Assembly (NCBI RefSeq): GCF_017312405.1
Contig: NZ_BLTG01000014.1
Location: forward strand, 1-64,000
DNA from: Mycobacterium sp. PO1
Lineage (GTDB): Bacteria; Actinomycetota; Actinomycetes; Mycobacteriales; Mycobacteriaceae
DNA length: 64,000 bases
Reading direction: 5' to 3'
Part shown: piece by piece, positions 55,496 to 64,000 of the stretch
Position numbering within the stretch: the stretch's first letter is position 1
How the letters are laid out: every line of letters begins with the position of its first letter
Made by a program: the position numbers and the translations under genes
Notes under the pieces: generated by a model
Told to the model about the DNA's origin: nothing
The model's input: the letters and a program-made list of their open reading frames with translations, nothing else
Databases searched by the model: none

Positions 55496-56056
55496 TCACT
55501 TGTTGGAGCGGCGCTCCCGGTAGGCGGCGACATGTTGGCGGTTGCCGCAGTTGCCCGTGTCGCAGAACTTGCCGGACCGGTTGCGTGACAGGTCGACCAG
55601 CACCGCTTCACAGTCGGGGGCGGCACAGATCTTGAGGCGGCGCAGCTCCCCCGACCGGATCAGGTCCGCCAGCGCCATCGCCATCTCGGCACCCATCCGT
55701 TGCCACAGCGGATCGTGGATCGACGCCAGGTGCAGGTGCCACTCGGGCATCTCGGGATGGCGGGTCAACCACGGCGCCGCCCGGGTGTCGGAGAGCAGCG
55801 CGTTCACTCCCCCGACGGCGCGGGCCTCGTCGTCGGCGGCCTCCCAGATCCGGCCGAGCCGGTCACGCAGCCGGTGGACGGCAGCCAACTCGGCAGCGTC
55901 GTGGTCGCGCCGGCCCGTCCAGCCGAAGCTGTCGAGATACTCGTCGAGCGCGGCGAGATCGCCCAGCCGTTCACCGTCGACCCGGTCGCTGTTGATCAGG
56001 ACAGCCACGGCGCGCAGCGTGTGCTCGGTGTCATGATTGAAAAGCATTTGACTCAT
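55496..56056 (-). CDS. CGNR zinc-finger / ABATE-domain protein
   Basis: 186 residues. N-terminal stress-induced ABATE-like domain (DTEHTLRAVAVLINSDR) and a C-terminal CGNR zinc finger: Cys residues in ICAAPDCEAVL, then SGKFCDTGNCGNRQHVAAYR, which gives the family its name. Thought to be DNA-binding regulators. ATG at 56054-56056 has GGAGGAGG immediately upstream and is preferred to the codon 24 bases before. Divergent from the EamA transporter, 98 bp, so it may regulate it. Confidence 0.87.
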   Translation of the reverse strand: MSQMLFNHDTEHTLRAVAVLINSDRVDGERLGDLAALDEYLDSFGWTGRRDHDAAELAAVHRLRDRLGRIWEAADDEARAVGGVNALLSDTRAAPWLTRHPEMPEWHLHLASIHDPLWQRMGAEMAMALADLIRSGELRRLKICAAPDCEAVLVDLSRNRSGKFCDTGNCGNRQHVAAYRERRSNK

Positions 56057-56154
56057 GACCTCCTCCGCCAGTACTGTCATGACCGAAGCTCATTTTACTC
56101 CTTACATCCAGCCCGCGTAGGCGGGCTACCTGGCCTTTCTCTGGAGGTGGAACC

Positions 56155-57213
56155 ATGGCCGCCGATCTGACGCAGTCCTCGCCGCGCGCCGGCGCCACCC
56201 AGGCGCACCAGTTCCAGATGGGTCTACTCTTCGCCATCGGCTCCGCGCTCGCCTTCGGATCGTCCGGACCGTTCGCGAAATCACTGATGGAAGCCGGGTG
56301 GAGCCCCACCGGTGCCGTCACCGCCCGGCTGGCCGGCGGCGCGCTGGCCATGGCCGTGTTCGCCTCGTTCGTGCGGCCGGGATGGCTCACCGAGGCGCGG
56401 GCCCATGCCCGCACCGTGGTGCTCTACGGGTTGGTGCCCATCGCCGGCGCCCAGCTGTTCTACTACAACGCCGTGGCCCACCTGTCGGTCGGCGTGGCGC
56501 TGCTTCTCGAGTACACCGCGCCGATCCTGGTGGTCGGTTGGCTGTGGGCCACCACGCGTCGGCGCCCCACCAACCTGACACTGGGCGGTGTGGTCCTCGC
56601 CGTCGCGGGCATCATGCTGGTGCTCGGCGTCGTCGGGCCGAACGGGGTTTCCGGTGCCGACATCAACCTCGTCGGCGTCGGGTTCGGGTTGGCCGCCGCG
56701 GTGTGCGCGGCGTGCTACTTCCTCTGGTCGGACACCTCGCGGACCGCCAAGCCCGGCGCCGGGGACGCGGCGCCGCTGCACCCGATCACGCTGGCCGCCG
56801 CCGGCCTCGTCGTCGGCGCGGCGGCGGTCGCCGCGCTGGGGGCCACGGGGGTGATGCCGCTGGCCTTCGCCGCCAACGACGCCGTGATCGCCGGAATGAC
56901 CACGTCGTGGATCGTGCCGGTCGTCGCCCTGGGGCTGATTCCCACCGCGATCGCCTACACCCTGGGCATCGTCGGCATCGCCAAGCTGCAGCCTCGCTTC
57001 GCCTCCCTGGTCGGGCTCTCCGAGGTGATGTTCGCCGTGCTCGCCGCCTGGCTGCTGCTCGGCGAGGCGATCACCGGCACCCAGGCCATCGGCGGCGCCA
57101 TCGTGTTGGCCGGACTCGCGCTCGCGCGGGCGGGCGACCGCGGCGAGGCGTTGGGTCTCGACGACACGGTGACGTGGCCCGATGCGCCCGCAGCCCCGGA
57201 GGCGTTGCGCTAG
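56155..57213 (+). CDS. EamA/DMT-superfamily transporter
   Basis: 352 residues with ten predicted hydrophobic spans in two EamA repeats (about 25-155 and 165-320): GSALAFGSSGPFAKSLMEAGW at the start of the first, and TTSWIVPVVALGLIPTAIAY in the second. Probably exports a metabolite; DMT substrates cannot be assigned by sequence. ATG 56155 with GGAGG at good distance. Hydrophilic C-terminal tail of about 30 residues. Confidence 0.9.
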   Translation: MAADLTQSSPRAGATQAHQFQMGLLFAIGSALAFGSSGPFAKSLMEAGWSPTGAVTARLAGGALAMAVFASFVRPGWLTEARAHARTVVLYGLVPIAGAQLFYYNAVAHLSVGVALLLEYTAPILVVGWLWATTRRRPTNLTLGGVVLAVAGIMLVLGVVGPNGVSGADINLVGVGFGLAAAVCAACYFLWSDTSRTAKPGAGDAAPLHPITLAAAGLVVGAAAVAALGATGVMPLAFAANDAVIAGMTTSWIVPVVALGLIPTAIAYTLGIVGIAKLQPRFASLVGLSEVMFAVLAAWLLLGEAITGTQAIGGAIVLAGLALARAGDRGEALGLDDTVTWPDAPAAPEALR

Positions 57214-57252
57214 TACGGGCGGCCGATAGCCCGGCTAGCTATCATCGCGAGG

Positions 57253-57927
57253 GTGACCTCCGATCTTGATGCCCGGCCCACCCGACCGATCACCCGGCTG
57301 ATGTCGGTGTGCGCCGCGGCGCTCGTCGCGGCCACCGCCGTCGTCCTCGGCCCGGGCGCCACCACGGCGCAGGCCCAGGGCTGTCCCGACATCGAGGTGA
57401 TCTTCGCGCGCGGCACCGACGACACACCCGGCCTGGGCCGCGTCGGCGCAGCGTTCGTCGACTCGCTGCGCGGCAAGGTCGGCGGTCGGTCGGTCAACGC
57501 GTACGCGGTCAACTATCCGGCCAGCTTCGACTTCCTCGCCGCGGCCGGTGGGGCCAACGACGCCAGCAGGCAGGTCCAGTTCATGATGGCCAACTGCCCC
57601 GGCACCCGGATGGTGCTCGGCGGCTACTCGCAGGGTGCGGCGGTCATCGACATCATCGCCGCCGTGCCGTTCCCCGCGGTCGGGTTCACCAACCCACTGC
57701 CGCCCAACGCTCCCGACTTCGTCGCGGCTGTCGCCGTGTTCGGTAACCCGACCGCGAAGGTCGGCCTGCCGATGACAGCCAGCCCGGTCTGGGGAACGCG
57801 GGCGATCGACCTGTGCACGGTCGGCGACCCGGTGTGCTCGGACGGTGACAGCGTCCCGGCCCACAGCGCCTACGTGTCCAGCGGACTGACCAACGAGGCT
57901 GCGTCGTTCGTCGCCGGTCTCGTCTGA
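57253..57927 (+). CDS. cutinase family secreted hydrolase (first of three)
   Basis: 224 residues with a signal peptide cleaved near AQAQ (about 40). Alpha/beta hydrolase: oxyanion residue Thr55 in FARGTDD, nucleophile Ser126 in GGYSQGAA with Gln127 next to it, and Asp/His in the stretch LCTVGDPVCSDGDSVPAHSAY; cysteine pairs match cutinases. Mycobacterial homologues (Rv3451 at this site) are lipases/esterases acting at the cell surface. GTG start 57253. 36 bp before the next cutinase. Confidence 0.92.
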   Translation: MTSDLDARPTRPITRLMSVCAAALVAATAVVLGPGATTAQAQGCPDIEVIFARGTDDTPGLGRVGAAFVDSLRGKVGGRSVNAYAVNYPASFDFLAAAGGANDASRQVQFMMANCPGTRMVLGGYSQGAAVIDIIAAVPFPAVGFTNPLPPNAPDFVAAVAVFGNPTAKVGLPMTASPVWGTRAIDLCTVGDPVCSDGDSVPAHSAYVSSGLTNEAASFVAGLV

Positions 57928-57963
57928 CTTCGGACGTCTGACCGGCATACGCTACGGTGTCTT

Positions 57964-58629
57964 GTGCTTTCCCACCGATTCGTCCGCCGCGTCCTGGCGG
58001 CGACCGCCGCCGCGGTGTTCCCGGTGGCGGCGACAGTCCTCTCGCCTGCCACGGCGTCCGCGCAGCCCTGCCCGGACGTCGAGGTGGTGTTCGCGCGCGG
58101 GACCAGCGAAGCGCCAGGGGTCGGACGAGTCGGGCAGGCGCTGGCAGATTCGCTGCGCGCACAGCTCGGCGGGCGCACCGTCGGCACCTACGGAGTGAAC
58201 TATCCGGCGACGTATGACTTCCTCAACGCCGCGGGCGGCGCCACCGATGCCGAGAACCGCATTGCGCTGATGGCCCAGCAGTGCCCCGGCACCCGCATCG
58301 TGCTCGGCGGCTACTCCCAAGGTGCCGCGGTGGTCGACATGCTCGCCGGGGTGCCTCCGCTGGGCAACCGCATCGGCACTATCGGCTCGGCGCCCCCGTT
58401 GGCGGGCAGCCTGAACGGCAACGTCGCGGCGGTGGCGGTGTTCGGCAACCCGGCGACCAAGTTCGGCAATCCGGTCTCGGCCACGGGCTCGTTCGCGGGC
58501 AAGGCCATCGACCTGTGCGCCGACGGCGACCCGATCTGCTCGGACGGCCGCAACCCGTTCGCCCACACCCGCTATGAGACCCCCGAGTTCATCGGACCGG
58601 CGGCGGGCTTCGTCGCGGGAAGGGTCTGA
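57964..58629 (+). CDS. cutinase family secreted hydrolase (second of three)
   Basis: 221 residues. Signal peptide (VLAATAAAVFPVAATVLSP, cleavage near ASAQ). Thr47 in FARGTSEA, Ser118-Gln119 in GGYSQGAA, acid and His in LCADGDPICSDGRNPFAHTRY; triad intact. Similar to M. tuberculosis Rv3452 by position. GTG start 57964. It probably arose by tandem duplication with its neighbours; all three are likely cotranscribed (gaps 36 and 40 bp). Confidence 0.92.
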   Translation: MLSHRFVRRVLAATAAAVFPVAATVLSPATASAQPCPDVEVVFARGTSEAPGVGRVGQALADSLRAQLGGRTVGTYGVNYPATYDFLNAAGGATDAENRIALMAQQCPGTRIVLGGYSQGAAVVDMLAGVPPLGNRIGTIGSAPPLAGSLNGNVAAVAVFGNPATKFGNPVSATGSFAGKAIDLCADGDPICSDGRNPFAHTRYETPEFIGPAAGFVAGRV

Positions 58630-58669
58630 CCGCCTGCCCGCTTTCACCTTCGCCGTTAATATCGGGCAG

Positions 58670-59329
58670 GTGATCGTTGCTCTGGCCCGGCGATGCCGAG
58701 CCCTGTTCCTCGTACTGACCGTGCTGATGCCGGCCGTCGTGGCGTTGGCCCCCGGTGCCGCGGCCCAGTCCTGCCCGCAGGCCGAACTGATCTTCGCGCG
58801 GGGCCGCGTCGAACCGGCGGGCGCCGGGCAGATCGGCAGCGCGTTGATCGGTGCGCTGCGGCAGAAGACCGGCATGGACATCGACCTGTATTCGGTCAAT
58901 TATCCCGCCGACACCGAGATCGACATCGGCGCCAACGACATGAGCCGGCGCATCCAGTACATGATGGACAACTGCTCGGACACCCGGCTGGTGCTCGGCG
59001 GCTACTCGTTGGGCGCGGCCGTCACCGACGTGGTCCTCGCCGTGCCGATCGCAGCGTTCGGATTCCGCAACCCGCTGCCGGCCGGGGCCGACCGGCACAT
59101 CGCCGCGGTGGCGTTGTTCGGCAACGGCATCGCCTGGGTCGGGCCGATCTCCAACTTCAATCCGCTCTACAGTGACCGGACCATCGAGCTGTGTCACGGC
59201 GACGACCCGATCTGCAACCCCACCGATCCGGAGAACTGGCAGGACTACTGGGCTGACCACCTCGCTCCGGCCTACATCAACGCCGGCATGGTCAACCAGG
59301 CCGCCGACTTCGTCGCGGGCCGGCTCTGA
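58670..59329 (+). CDS. cutinase-like secreted protein with altered oxyanion hole (third of three)
   Basis: 219 residues, signal peptide (ALFLVLTVLMPAVVALAPG, cleavage near AAQS). Nucleophile Ser113 is kept, but the elbow reads GGYSLGAA, so the Gln after Ser becomes Leu114, and the oxyanion Thr of FARGT is replaced by Arg46 (FARGRVEP). Acid and His candidates remain in LCHGDDPICNPTD and WADHLAPAY. Possibly weakly active or of changed specificity. GTG at 58670 gives a clean signal peptide. Only two cutinases occupy this place in M. tuberculosis to my memory. Confidence 0.87.
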   Translation: MIVALARRCRALFLVLTVLMPAVVALAPGAAAQSCPQAELIFARGRVEPAGAGQIGSALIGALRQKTGMDIDLYSVNYPADTEIDIGANDMSRRIQYMMDNCSDTRLVLGGYSLGAAVTDVVLAVPIAAFGFRNPLPAGADRHIAAVALFGNGIAWVGPISNFNPLYSDRTIELCHGDDPICNPTDPENWQDYWADHLAPAYINAGMVNQAADFVAGRL

Positions 59330-59333
59330 GCGG

Positions 59334-60317
59334 TCAGCCGACCTCGTCGGACGTGCGCATGTCCCGGGTGACCCGGTTGCGCTCGGCCAGTTCGGCGTCG
59401 GGCGGGTAATCCACCGACACCAGGGTCAGGCCCCGGGCCGGGGCGGCCGCGAAGTCACTGGACCTCGCCGTCGCGGTCAGCAGTCGCGCACACCATCGGG
59501 AGTCGCGGCGCTGCTCCCCCACCGCGAGCAACGCTCCGACCAGTGAACGGACCATGTTCCAGCAGAACGCGTCGGCGCTGACCTGCACGCTCACCCGGTC
59601 GCCGTCGGCGGTCACGTCCAGCCGCTGCAGCTCCCGAATCGTCGTCGCCCCGTCGCGGTGCCGACAGAACGCGGCGAAGTCGTGCAGGCCCAGCAGCGCG
59701 GTGGAGGCGTCAGCCATCGCGGCCACGTCCAGCGGACGCGGCCAGGGGGTCACGAACCGCGCCTCGTGCGGATCGGCGCCGTACCGCGCCGTCGTCAGAC
59801 GGTAGACGTAGTGACGCCGCAGCGCCGAGAACCGTGCATCGAATCCGGTCGCGGCGCGAGTGATGTCCCGCACCCGGAGGTCCTCGGGCAACATCCGGGC
59901 GAGGCGGCGCACCAGCGGCCCGAACTCGGCTTCACCGGCACGCACCGTCCGCGGATAGGCGTGCGACACCACTGTCGACGGGATATCGGCATGGGCGACC
60001 TGGCCGGCGGCGTGCACGCCGGCGTCGGTGCGTCCCGCCGCTCTGGTGACGACCGGCACCCGGAAGATCGTCGACAGGGCCTCGTCGAGCACTCCGGCCA
60101 CCGTGCGCTGCCCGGCCTGCGTCGCCCAGCCGGCGAAGTCCGTTCCGTCGTAAGCGATGTCGAGACGCAGACGGGTCTCGTCACTCGACGAAGGAGGAGC
60201 ACCCGCACGCGAGGAGGAAAAGGGAGACCCCGCACGCGAGGAGGGAAACGGAACAAGCCCGCCACCGGTGTCGATGGCGGGCTTGTTCACAGCAGAATCG
60301 CTAGGACTTCTTGTCAT
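59334..60317 (-). CDS. truA: tRNA pseudouridine synthase A
   Basis: Makes pseudouridine at tRNA positions 38-40. The core begins at about residue 49 ([19 protein letters not shown]) and has the catalytic aspartate in [11 protein letters not shown] and the conserved [12 protein letters not shown] and [16 protein letters not shown]. The N-terminal 48 residues are Ser/Pro-rich repeats (SSRAG twice). ATG 60315-60317 overlaps the end of rplQ by 17 bp; the alternative GTG 60288-60290 starts just before a strong hairpin. No other start lies between there and the core. Usual last gene of the rpoA operon. Confidence 0.93.
   Translation of the reverse strand: MTRSPSDSAVNKPAIDTGGGLVPFPSSRAGSPFSSSRAGAPPSSSDETRLRLDIAYDGTDFAGWATQAGQRTVAGVLDEALSTIFRVPVVTRAAGRTDAGVHAAGQVAHADIPSTVVSHAYPRTVRAGEAEFGPLVRRLARMLPEDLRVRDITRAATGFDARFSALRRHYVYRLTTARYGADPHEARFVTPWPRPLDVAAMADASTALLGLHDFAAFCRHRDGATTIRELQRLDVTADGDRVSVQVSADAFCWNMVRSLVGALLAVGEQRRDSRWCARLLTATARSSDFAAAPARGLTLVSVDYPPDAELAERNRVTRDMRTSDEVG
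60252..60287 (-). terminator. 13-bp hairpin at the rplQ/truA junction
   Basis: AACAAGCCCGCCA (60252-60264) pairs perfectly with TGGCGGGCTTGTT (60275-60287), 10-nt loop. On the minus strand it starts 14 bp after the rplQ stop, where an intrinsic terminator or attenuator would lie, but it is inside the truA 5' coding region whichever start is used. Little T-tract follows (CCGTTT). Confidence 0.65.
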
Positions 60318-60942
60318 CCTCGTCGGCTGCCTCGGCGGCCTCTTCCGTCGCGACGGCCTCGGCCTCGGAGGCCTGCGCCTCCTCGATCGCGGCGTCCTCG
60401 GCCTTGATCTCGTCCACCGTCTCCTCGACCGACTCGTCCTCTGTGGTCGGCCCCTCGGCGGCTTCCGGCTCGACAGCAGCCTGCGGCGCAGCGGCGGCGG
60501 CGACCTTCTGGGCGCCGGCTGAGCCCGACTCGATGTCGCCGCCGGAGCGGCTCCGGCGGGCCCGGTCGGCCTCCGACGTCACCGTCTTCTCCCGCACCAG
60601 TTCGATGACCGCCATCGGGGCGTTGTCGCCCTTGCGGTTCTCGACCTTGACGATGCGGGTGTAGCCGCCGTTGCGATCCGCGTAGAACGGACCGATCTCG
60701 GCGAACAGGATGTGCACGACGTCCTTGTCGCGGATCTTCTTCATCACCTCACGCCGGTTGTGCAGCGTGCCCTTCTTGGCGTGGGTGATGAGCTTTTCCG
60801 CATACGGCCGCAGCGCCCGGGCCTTCGGCTCGGTGGTCTTGATGCGGCCGTGCTCGAACAGCGACGTGGCCAGGTTGGCCAGCAGCGCCTTCTGGTGCGA
60901 GGACGACCCGCCGAGGCGAGGACCCTTGGTGGGTTTGGGCAT
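60301..60942 (-). CDS. rplQ: 50S ribosomal protein L17
   Basis: 213 residues. Conserved L17 body ([20 protein letters not shown] to [10 protein letters not shown], about 1-120) with a C-terminal extension of about 90 residues rich in Ala and Glu, ending [11 protein letters not shown]. tuberculosis L17 also has a tail, but shorter by about 30 residues from memory. 97 bp after rpoA. Confidence 0.96.
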   Translation of the reverse strand: MPKPTKGPRLGGSSSHQKALLANLATSLFEHGRIKTTEPKARALRPYAEKLITHAKKGTLHNRREVMKKIRDKDVVHILFAEIGPFYADRNGGYTRIVKVENRKGDNAPMAVIELVREKTVTSEADRARRSRSGGDIESGSAGAQKVAAAAAPQAAVEPEAAEGPTTEDESVEETVDEIKAEDAAIEEAQASEAEAVATEEAAEAADEDDKKS

Positions 60943-61019
60943 TGCGACTATCTCCTAAATGGGGCCGGCCCCCGTATCAGGTAGGACCGGGACGGTTTTT
61001 CTTCAGAGCCGGTGGGCTC

Positions 61020-62146
<1,127 letters not shown>

Positions 62147-62191
62147 TTAGGTGTTTCCGGGGCGGCGGATGCCGCCCCGGAACAGTGAGCG

Positions 62192-62797
62192 CTACTTCGA
62201 GTAGAGCTCGACGATCAGCTGCTCGGTGAGCGGAACATCGATCTGCGCGCGCTCGGGCAGCTGGTGCACGAGGATGCGCTGACGCTCGCCGACGACCTGC
62301 AGCCAGCCCGGGATGGGACGCTCGCCGGCGGTCTGGCGGGCGACCTCGAAGGGCAGGGTGTTGATCGACTTGTCCTTGATGTCGATGATGTCGTACTGCG
62401 CGACCCGGTAGCTGGGGATGTCGACCTTCACGCCGTTGACGGTGAAGTGGCCGTGGCTGACCAGCTGACGCGCCATCCGGCGGGTCCGGGCCAGGCCGGC
62501 ACGGTAGACGACGTTGTCGAGCCGGCTCTCCAGGATGCGCAGCAGGTTGTCACCGGTCTTGCCGGGGAGGCGGTTGGCCTCCTCGTAGTAGCGACGGAAC
62601 TGCTTCTCCATCACGCCGTAGGTGAAGCGGGCCTTCTGCTTCTCCTGCAGCTGCTGGCGGTACTCGCTCTCCTTGATCCGCGCACGGCCGTGCTGGCCGG
62701 GCGGGTAAGGGCGCTTCTCGAAGGACTGATCTCCACCGACGAGGTCGACGCCGAGGCGGCGCGACTTGCGGGTGACGGGTCCGGTGTAACGAGCCAT
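62192..62797 (-). CDS. rpsD: 30S ribosomal protein S4
   Basis: 201 residues, full length, zinc-free form without the four N-terminal cysteines: starts ARYTGPVTRKSRRLGVDLVG, includes EKQFRRYYEEANRLPGKTG and the S4 RNA-binding domain RMARQLVSHGHFTVNGVKVD. Ends VELYSK. 20 bp after rpsK, 87 bp before rpoA. Confidence 0.98.
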   Translation of the reverse strand: MARYTGPVTRKSRRLGVDLVGGDQSFEKRPYPPGQHGRARIKESEYRQQLQEKQKARFTYGVMEKQFRRYYEEANRLPGKTGDNLLRILESRLDNVVYRAGLARTRRMARQLVSHGHFTVNGVKVDIPSYRVAQYDIIDIKDKSINTLPFEVARQTAGERPIPGWLQVVGERQRILVHQLPERAQIDVPLTEQLIVELYSK

Positions 62798-62817
62798 GTG
62801 TTTCTAACTCCTCTTCC

Positions 62818-63237
62818 CTAGACCCGGCGCCGCTTGGGCGGACGGCAGCCGTTGTGCGGCTGCGGGGTGACATCGGAAATTGCGCCGACCTCGAGACCGG
62901 CGGCCTGCAACGAACGGATCGCGGTCTCGCGGCCCGAACCCGGGCCCTTGACGAAGACGTCGACCTTCTTCACGCCGTGCTCCTGCGCCTTGCGGGCCGC
63001 GTTCTCGGCGGCCAGCTGCGCGGCGAACGGTGTCGACTTGCGCGACCCCTTGAAGCCGACGTGCCCCGACGACGCCCAGGCGATGACGTTGCCCTGCGGG
63101 TCGGTGATCGAGACGATCGTGTTGTTGAACGTGCTCTTGATGTGCGCGGCGCCGTGCGGGACGTTCTTCTTTTCCCTGCGGCGGGTGGTCTTACCCCGCT
63201 TACCGGCGGTACCCGCGGCCTTCTTCTGTGGTGGCAT
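62818..63237 (-). CDS. rpsK: 30S ribosomal protein S11
   Basis: 139 residues. Conserved [39 protein letters not shown] and C-terminal [18 protein letters not shown]. Short basic N-terminal extension, normal for actinobacteria. 6 bp after rpsM. Confidence 0.98.
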   Translation of the reverse strand: MPPQKKAAGTAGKRGKTTRRREKKNVPHGAAHIKSTFNNTIVSITDPQGNVIAWASSGHVGFKGSRKSTPFAAQLAAENAARKAQEHGVKKVDVFVKGPGSGRETAIRSLQAAGLEVGAISDVTPQPHNGCRPPKRRRV

Positions 63238-63243
63238 GTCTGA

Positions 63244-63618
63244 TTACCTGGCCTTCTTCTTGCCGGCGATGGTGCGCTTGGGACCCTTGCGGGTGCGCGC
63301 GTTGGTCTTGGTCCGCTGGCCGCGCACCGGCAGGCCGCGGCGGTGCCGCAGGCCCTGGTAGCAGCCGATCTCGATCTTGCGACGGATGTCGGCCTGCACC
63401 TCGCGGCGCAGGTCACCCTCCACCTTGAGGTTGCCCTCGATGTAGTCGCGCAGCTGGGTCACCTGGTCGTCGGTGAGGTCTTTGGTGCGCAGTTCGCGGC
63501 TGATGCCGGTGGCGTCCAGGATCTCCTGCGACCGGGTGCGGCCGACGCCGTAGATGTAGGTCAGTGCGACCTCCATGCGCTTGTCGCGCGGGAGGTCAAC
63601 GCCCATTAGTCGGGCCAT
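63244..63618 (-). CDS. rpsM: 30S ribosomal protein S13
   Basis: 124 residues from the ATG at 63616-63618 ([20 protein letters not shown]); three extra codons are open upstream but MARLMGVD is the conserved start. Typical [34 protein letters not shown] and basic tail. The 155 bp before it, toward rpmJ, hold no gene. Confidence 0.97.
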   Translation of the reverse strand: MARLMGVDLPRDKRMEVALTYIYGVGRTRSQEILDATGISRELRTKDLTDDQVTQLRDYIEGNLKVEGDLRREVQADIRRKIEIGCYQGLRHRRGLPVRGQRTKTNARTRKGPKRTIAGKKKAR

Positions 63619-63773
63619 GTGTGCCATTCCTCGTTCTCTGCGGAGGTCTTGTCCCAGCCCGTTCCCCGTGTGGGGTCCGGCCTCCGTGCCGGACGTGTGT
63701 CGAGGGCCCTATGCCCTCAGTGGTGCTGGGATTTCTGCATTCAGTTGTGGGTGCTGCTCAGCTGGTCTGCTGT

Positions 63774-63887
63774 CTAGCCCTGCCGCTGCTTGTGGCGGGG
63801 ATCGGAGCAGATCACCATGACCCGCCCATGCCGGCGGATCACCCTGCACTTGTCGCAGATCGGCTTGACGCTCGGGTTCACCTTCAC
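63774..63887 (-). CDS. rpmJ: 50S ribosomal protein L36
   Basis: 37 residues, below the usual ORF cutoff: GTG start at 63885-63887, reading [18 protein letters not shown] and continuing with [19 protein letters not shown]. Contains the zinc-binding C-x2-C...C...H set, so it is the zinc (C+) form. Lies between infA and rpsM, as in other actinobacteria. Confidence 0.96.
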
Positions 63888-63981
63888 GGCTCGTTCGATC
63901 CTTCTCTTGCTTCGGTCGGGGTGGTTGTGCGTGTGCGACGGACGCGTGCGCTCGGTTGTCGATCCCTCGCGCGAGCGATCG

Positions 63982-64000
63982 TCACTTGTAGCGGTACACG
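63982..64000 (-). CDS. infA: translation initiation factor IF-1, C-terminal end only
   Basis: The last five codons (VYRYK) and stop TGA are present; the gene runs out of the window on the right. VYRYK is the C-terminus of IF-1, and infA precedes rpmJ in mycobacteria. The 94 bp between infA and rpmJ hold no other gene. Confidence 0.8.

Overview
The window is about 64 kb of GC-rich chromosomal DNA from a mycobacterium, most likely a fast-growing Mycolicibacterium-type species. Gene order at both ends and in the ESX-4 block follows, from memory, the M. tuberculosis Rv3419c-Rv3462c segment: tsaD-rimI-tsaB-tsaE-hydrolase-alr, gadB, nnr, glmS, Rv3438-3440 homologues, glmM, rpsI-rplM, esxT-esxU-Rv3446c-eccC4 / eccD4-mycP4 / eccB4, cutinases, truA-rplQ-rpoA-rpsD-rpsK-rpsM-rpmJ-infA. 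No tRNA, rRNA, CRISPR array, insertion sequence or phage was seen, and no gene-free stretch exceeds 300 bases.

Layout. 0-8.5 kb: a translationally coupled minus-strand chain (alr, alpha/beta hydrolase, tsaE, tsaB, rimI, tsaD) for t6A tRNA modification and cell-wall D-alanine, then gadB, nnr and two small genes. 8.6-20.9 kb: amino-sugar synthesis (glmS, glmM), F420-type oxidoreductases, a geranylgeranyl-reductase-like flavoprotein, a TetR/acyl-CoA dehydrogenase pair with a clear palindromic operator, a two-gene EspC-like/WXG-like pair, a small secreted protein, and ribosomal S9/L13. 21-27.6 kb: release factor 3, an aminotransferase-MocR-thioesterase-LysE operon.

27.5-45.8 kb is a metabolic island lying, relative to M. 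tuberculosis, between rplM and esxT. It encodes a complete coenzyme-B12-dependent glycerol/diol dehydratase (small, large and medium subunits) with its two-subunit reactivase, two cobalamin-pathway genes (cobIJ, cobA), a glycerol facilitator, a PduO-C/GlcG-like protein, glycerol kinase, an aldehyde dehydrogenase, an FhuF-like iron-sulfur protein, a LuxR regulator with a degenerate receiver, a TetR regulator, and two paralogous GAF regulators at the two edges. No microcompartment shell gene is present. The most interesting signal is a 34-bp module, TGCAAC-N5-TGCAAC-N11-(T/C)AnnnT, found with identical spacing in front of three genes: the dehydratase operon, luxR-cobA, and the aldehyde dehydrogenase. 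It looks like an activator site replacing the -35 element, tying the B12 enzyme, a B12 biosynthesis gene and aldehyde disposal into one undescribed regulon.

45.9-55.5 kb: the ESX-4 type VII secretion core. 55.5-59.3 kb: a CGNR zinc-finger protein, an EamA transporter and three tandem cutinases, the third with altered oxyanion-hole residues. 59.3-64 kb: truA and the rpoA ribosomal operon, with a strong hairpin at the rplQ/truA junction; infA is cut by the window edge.
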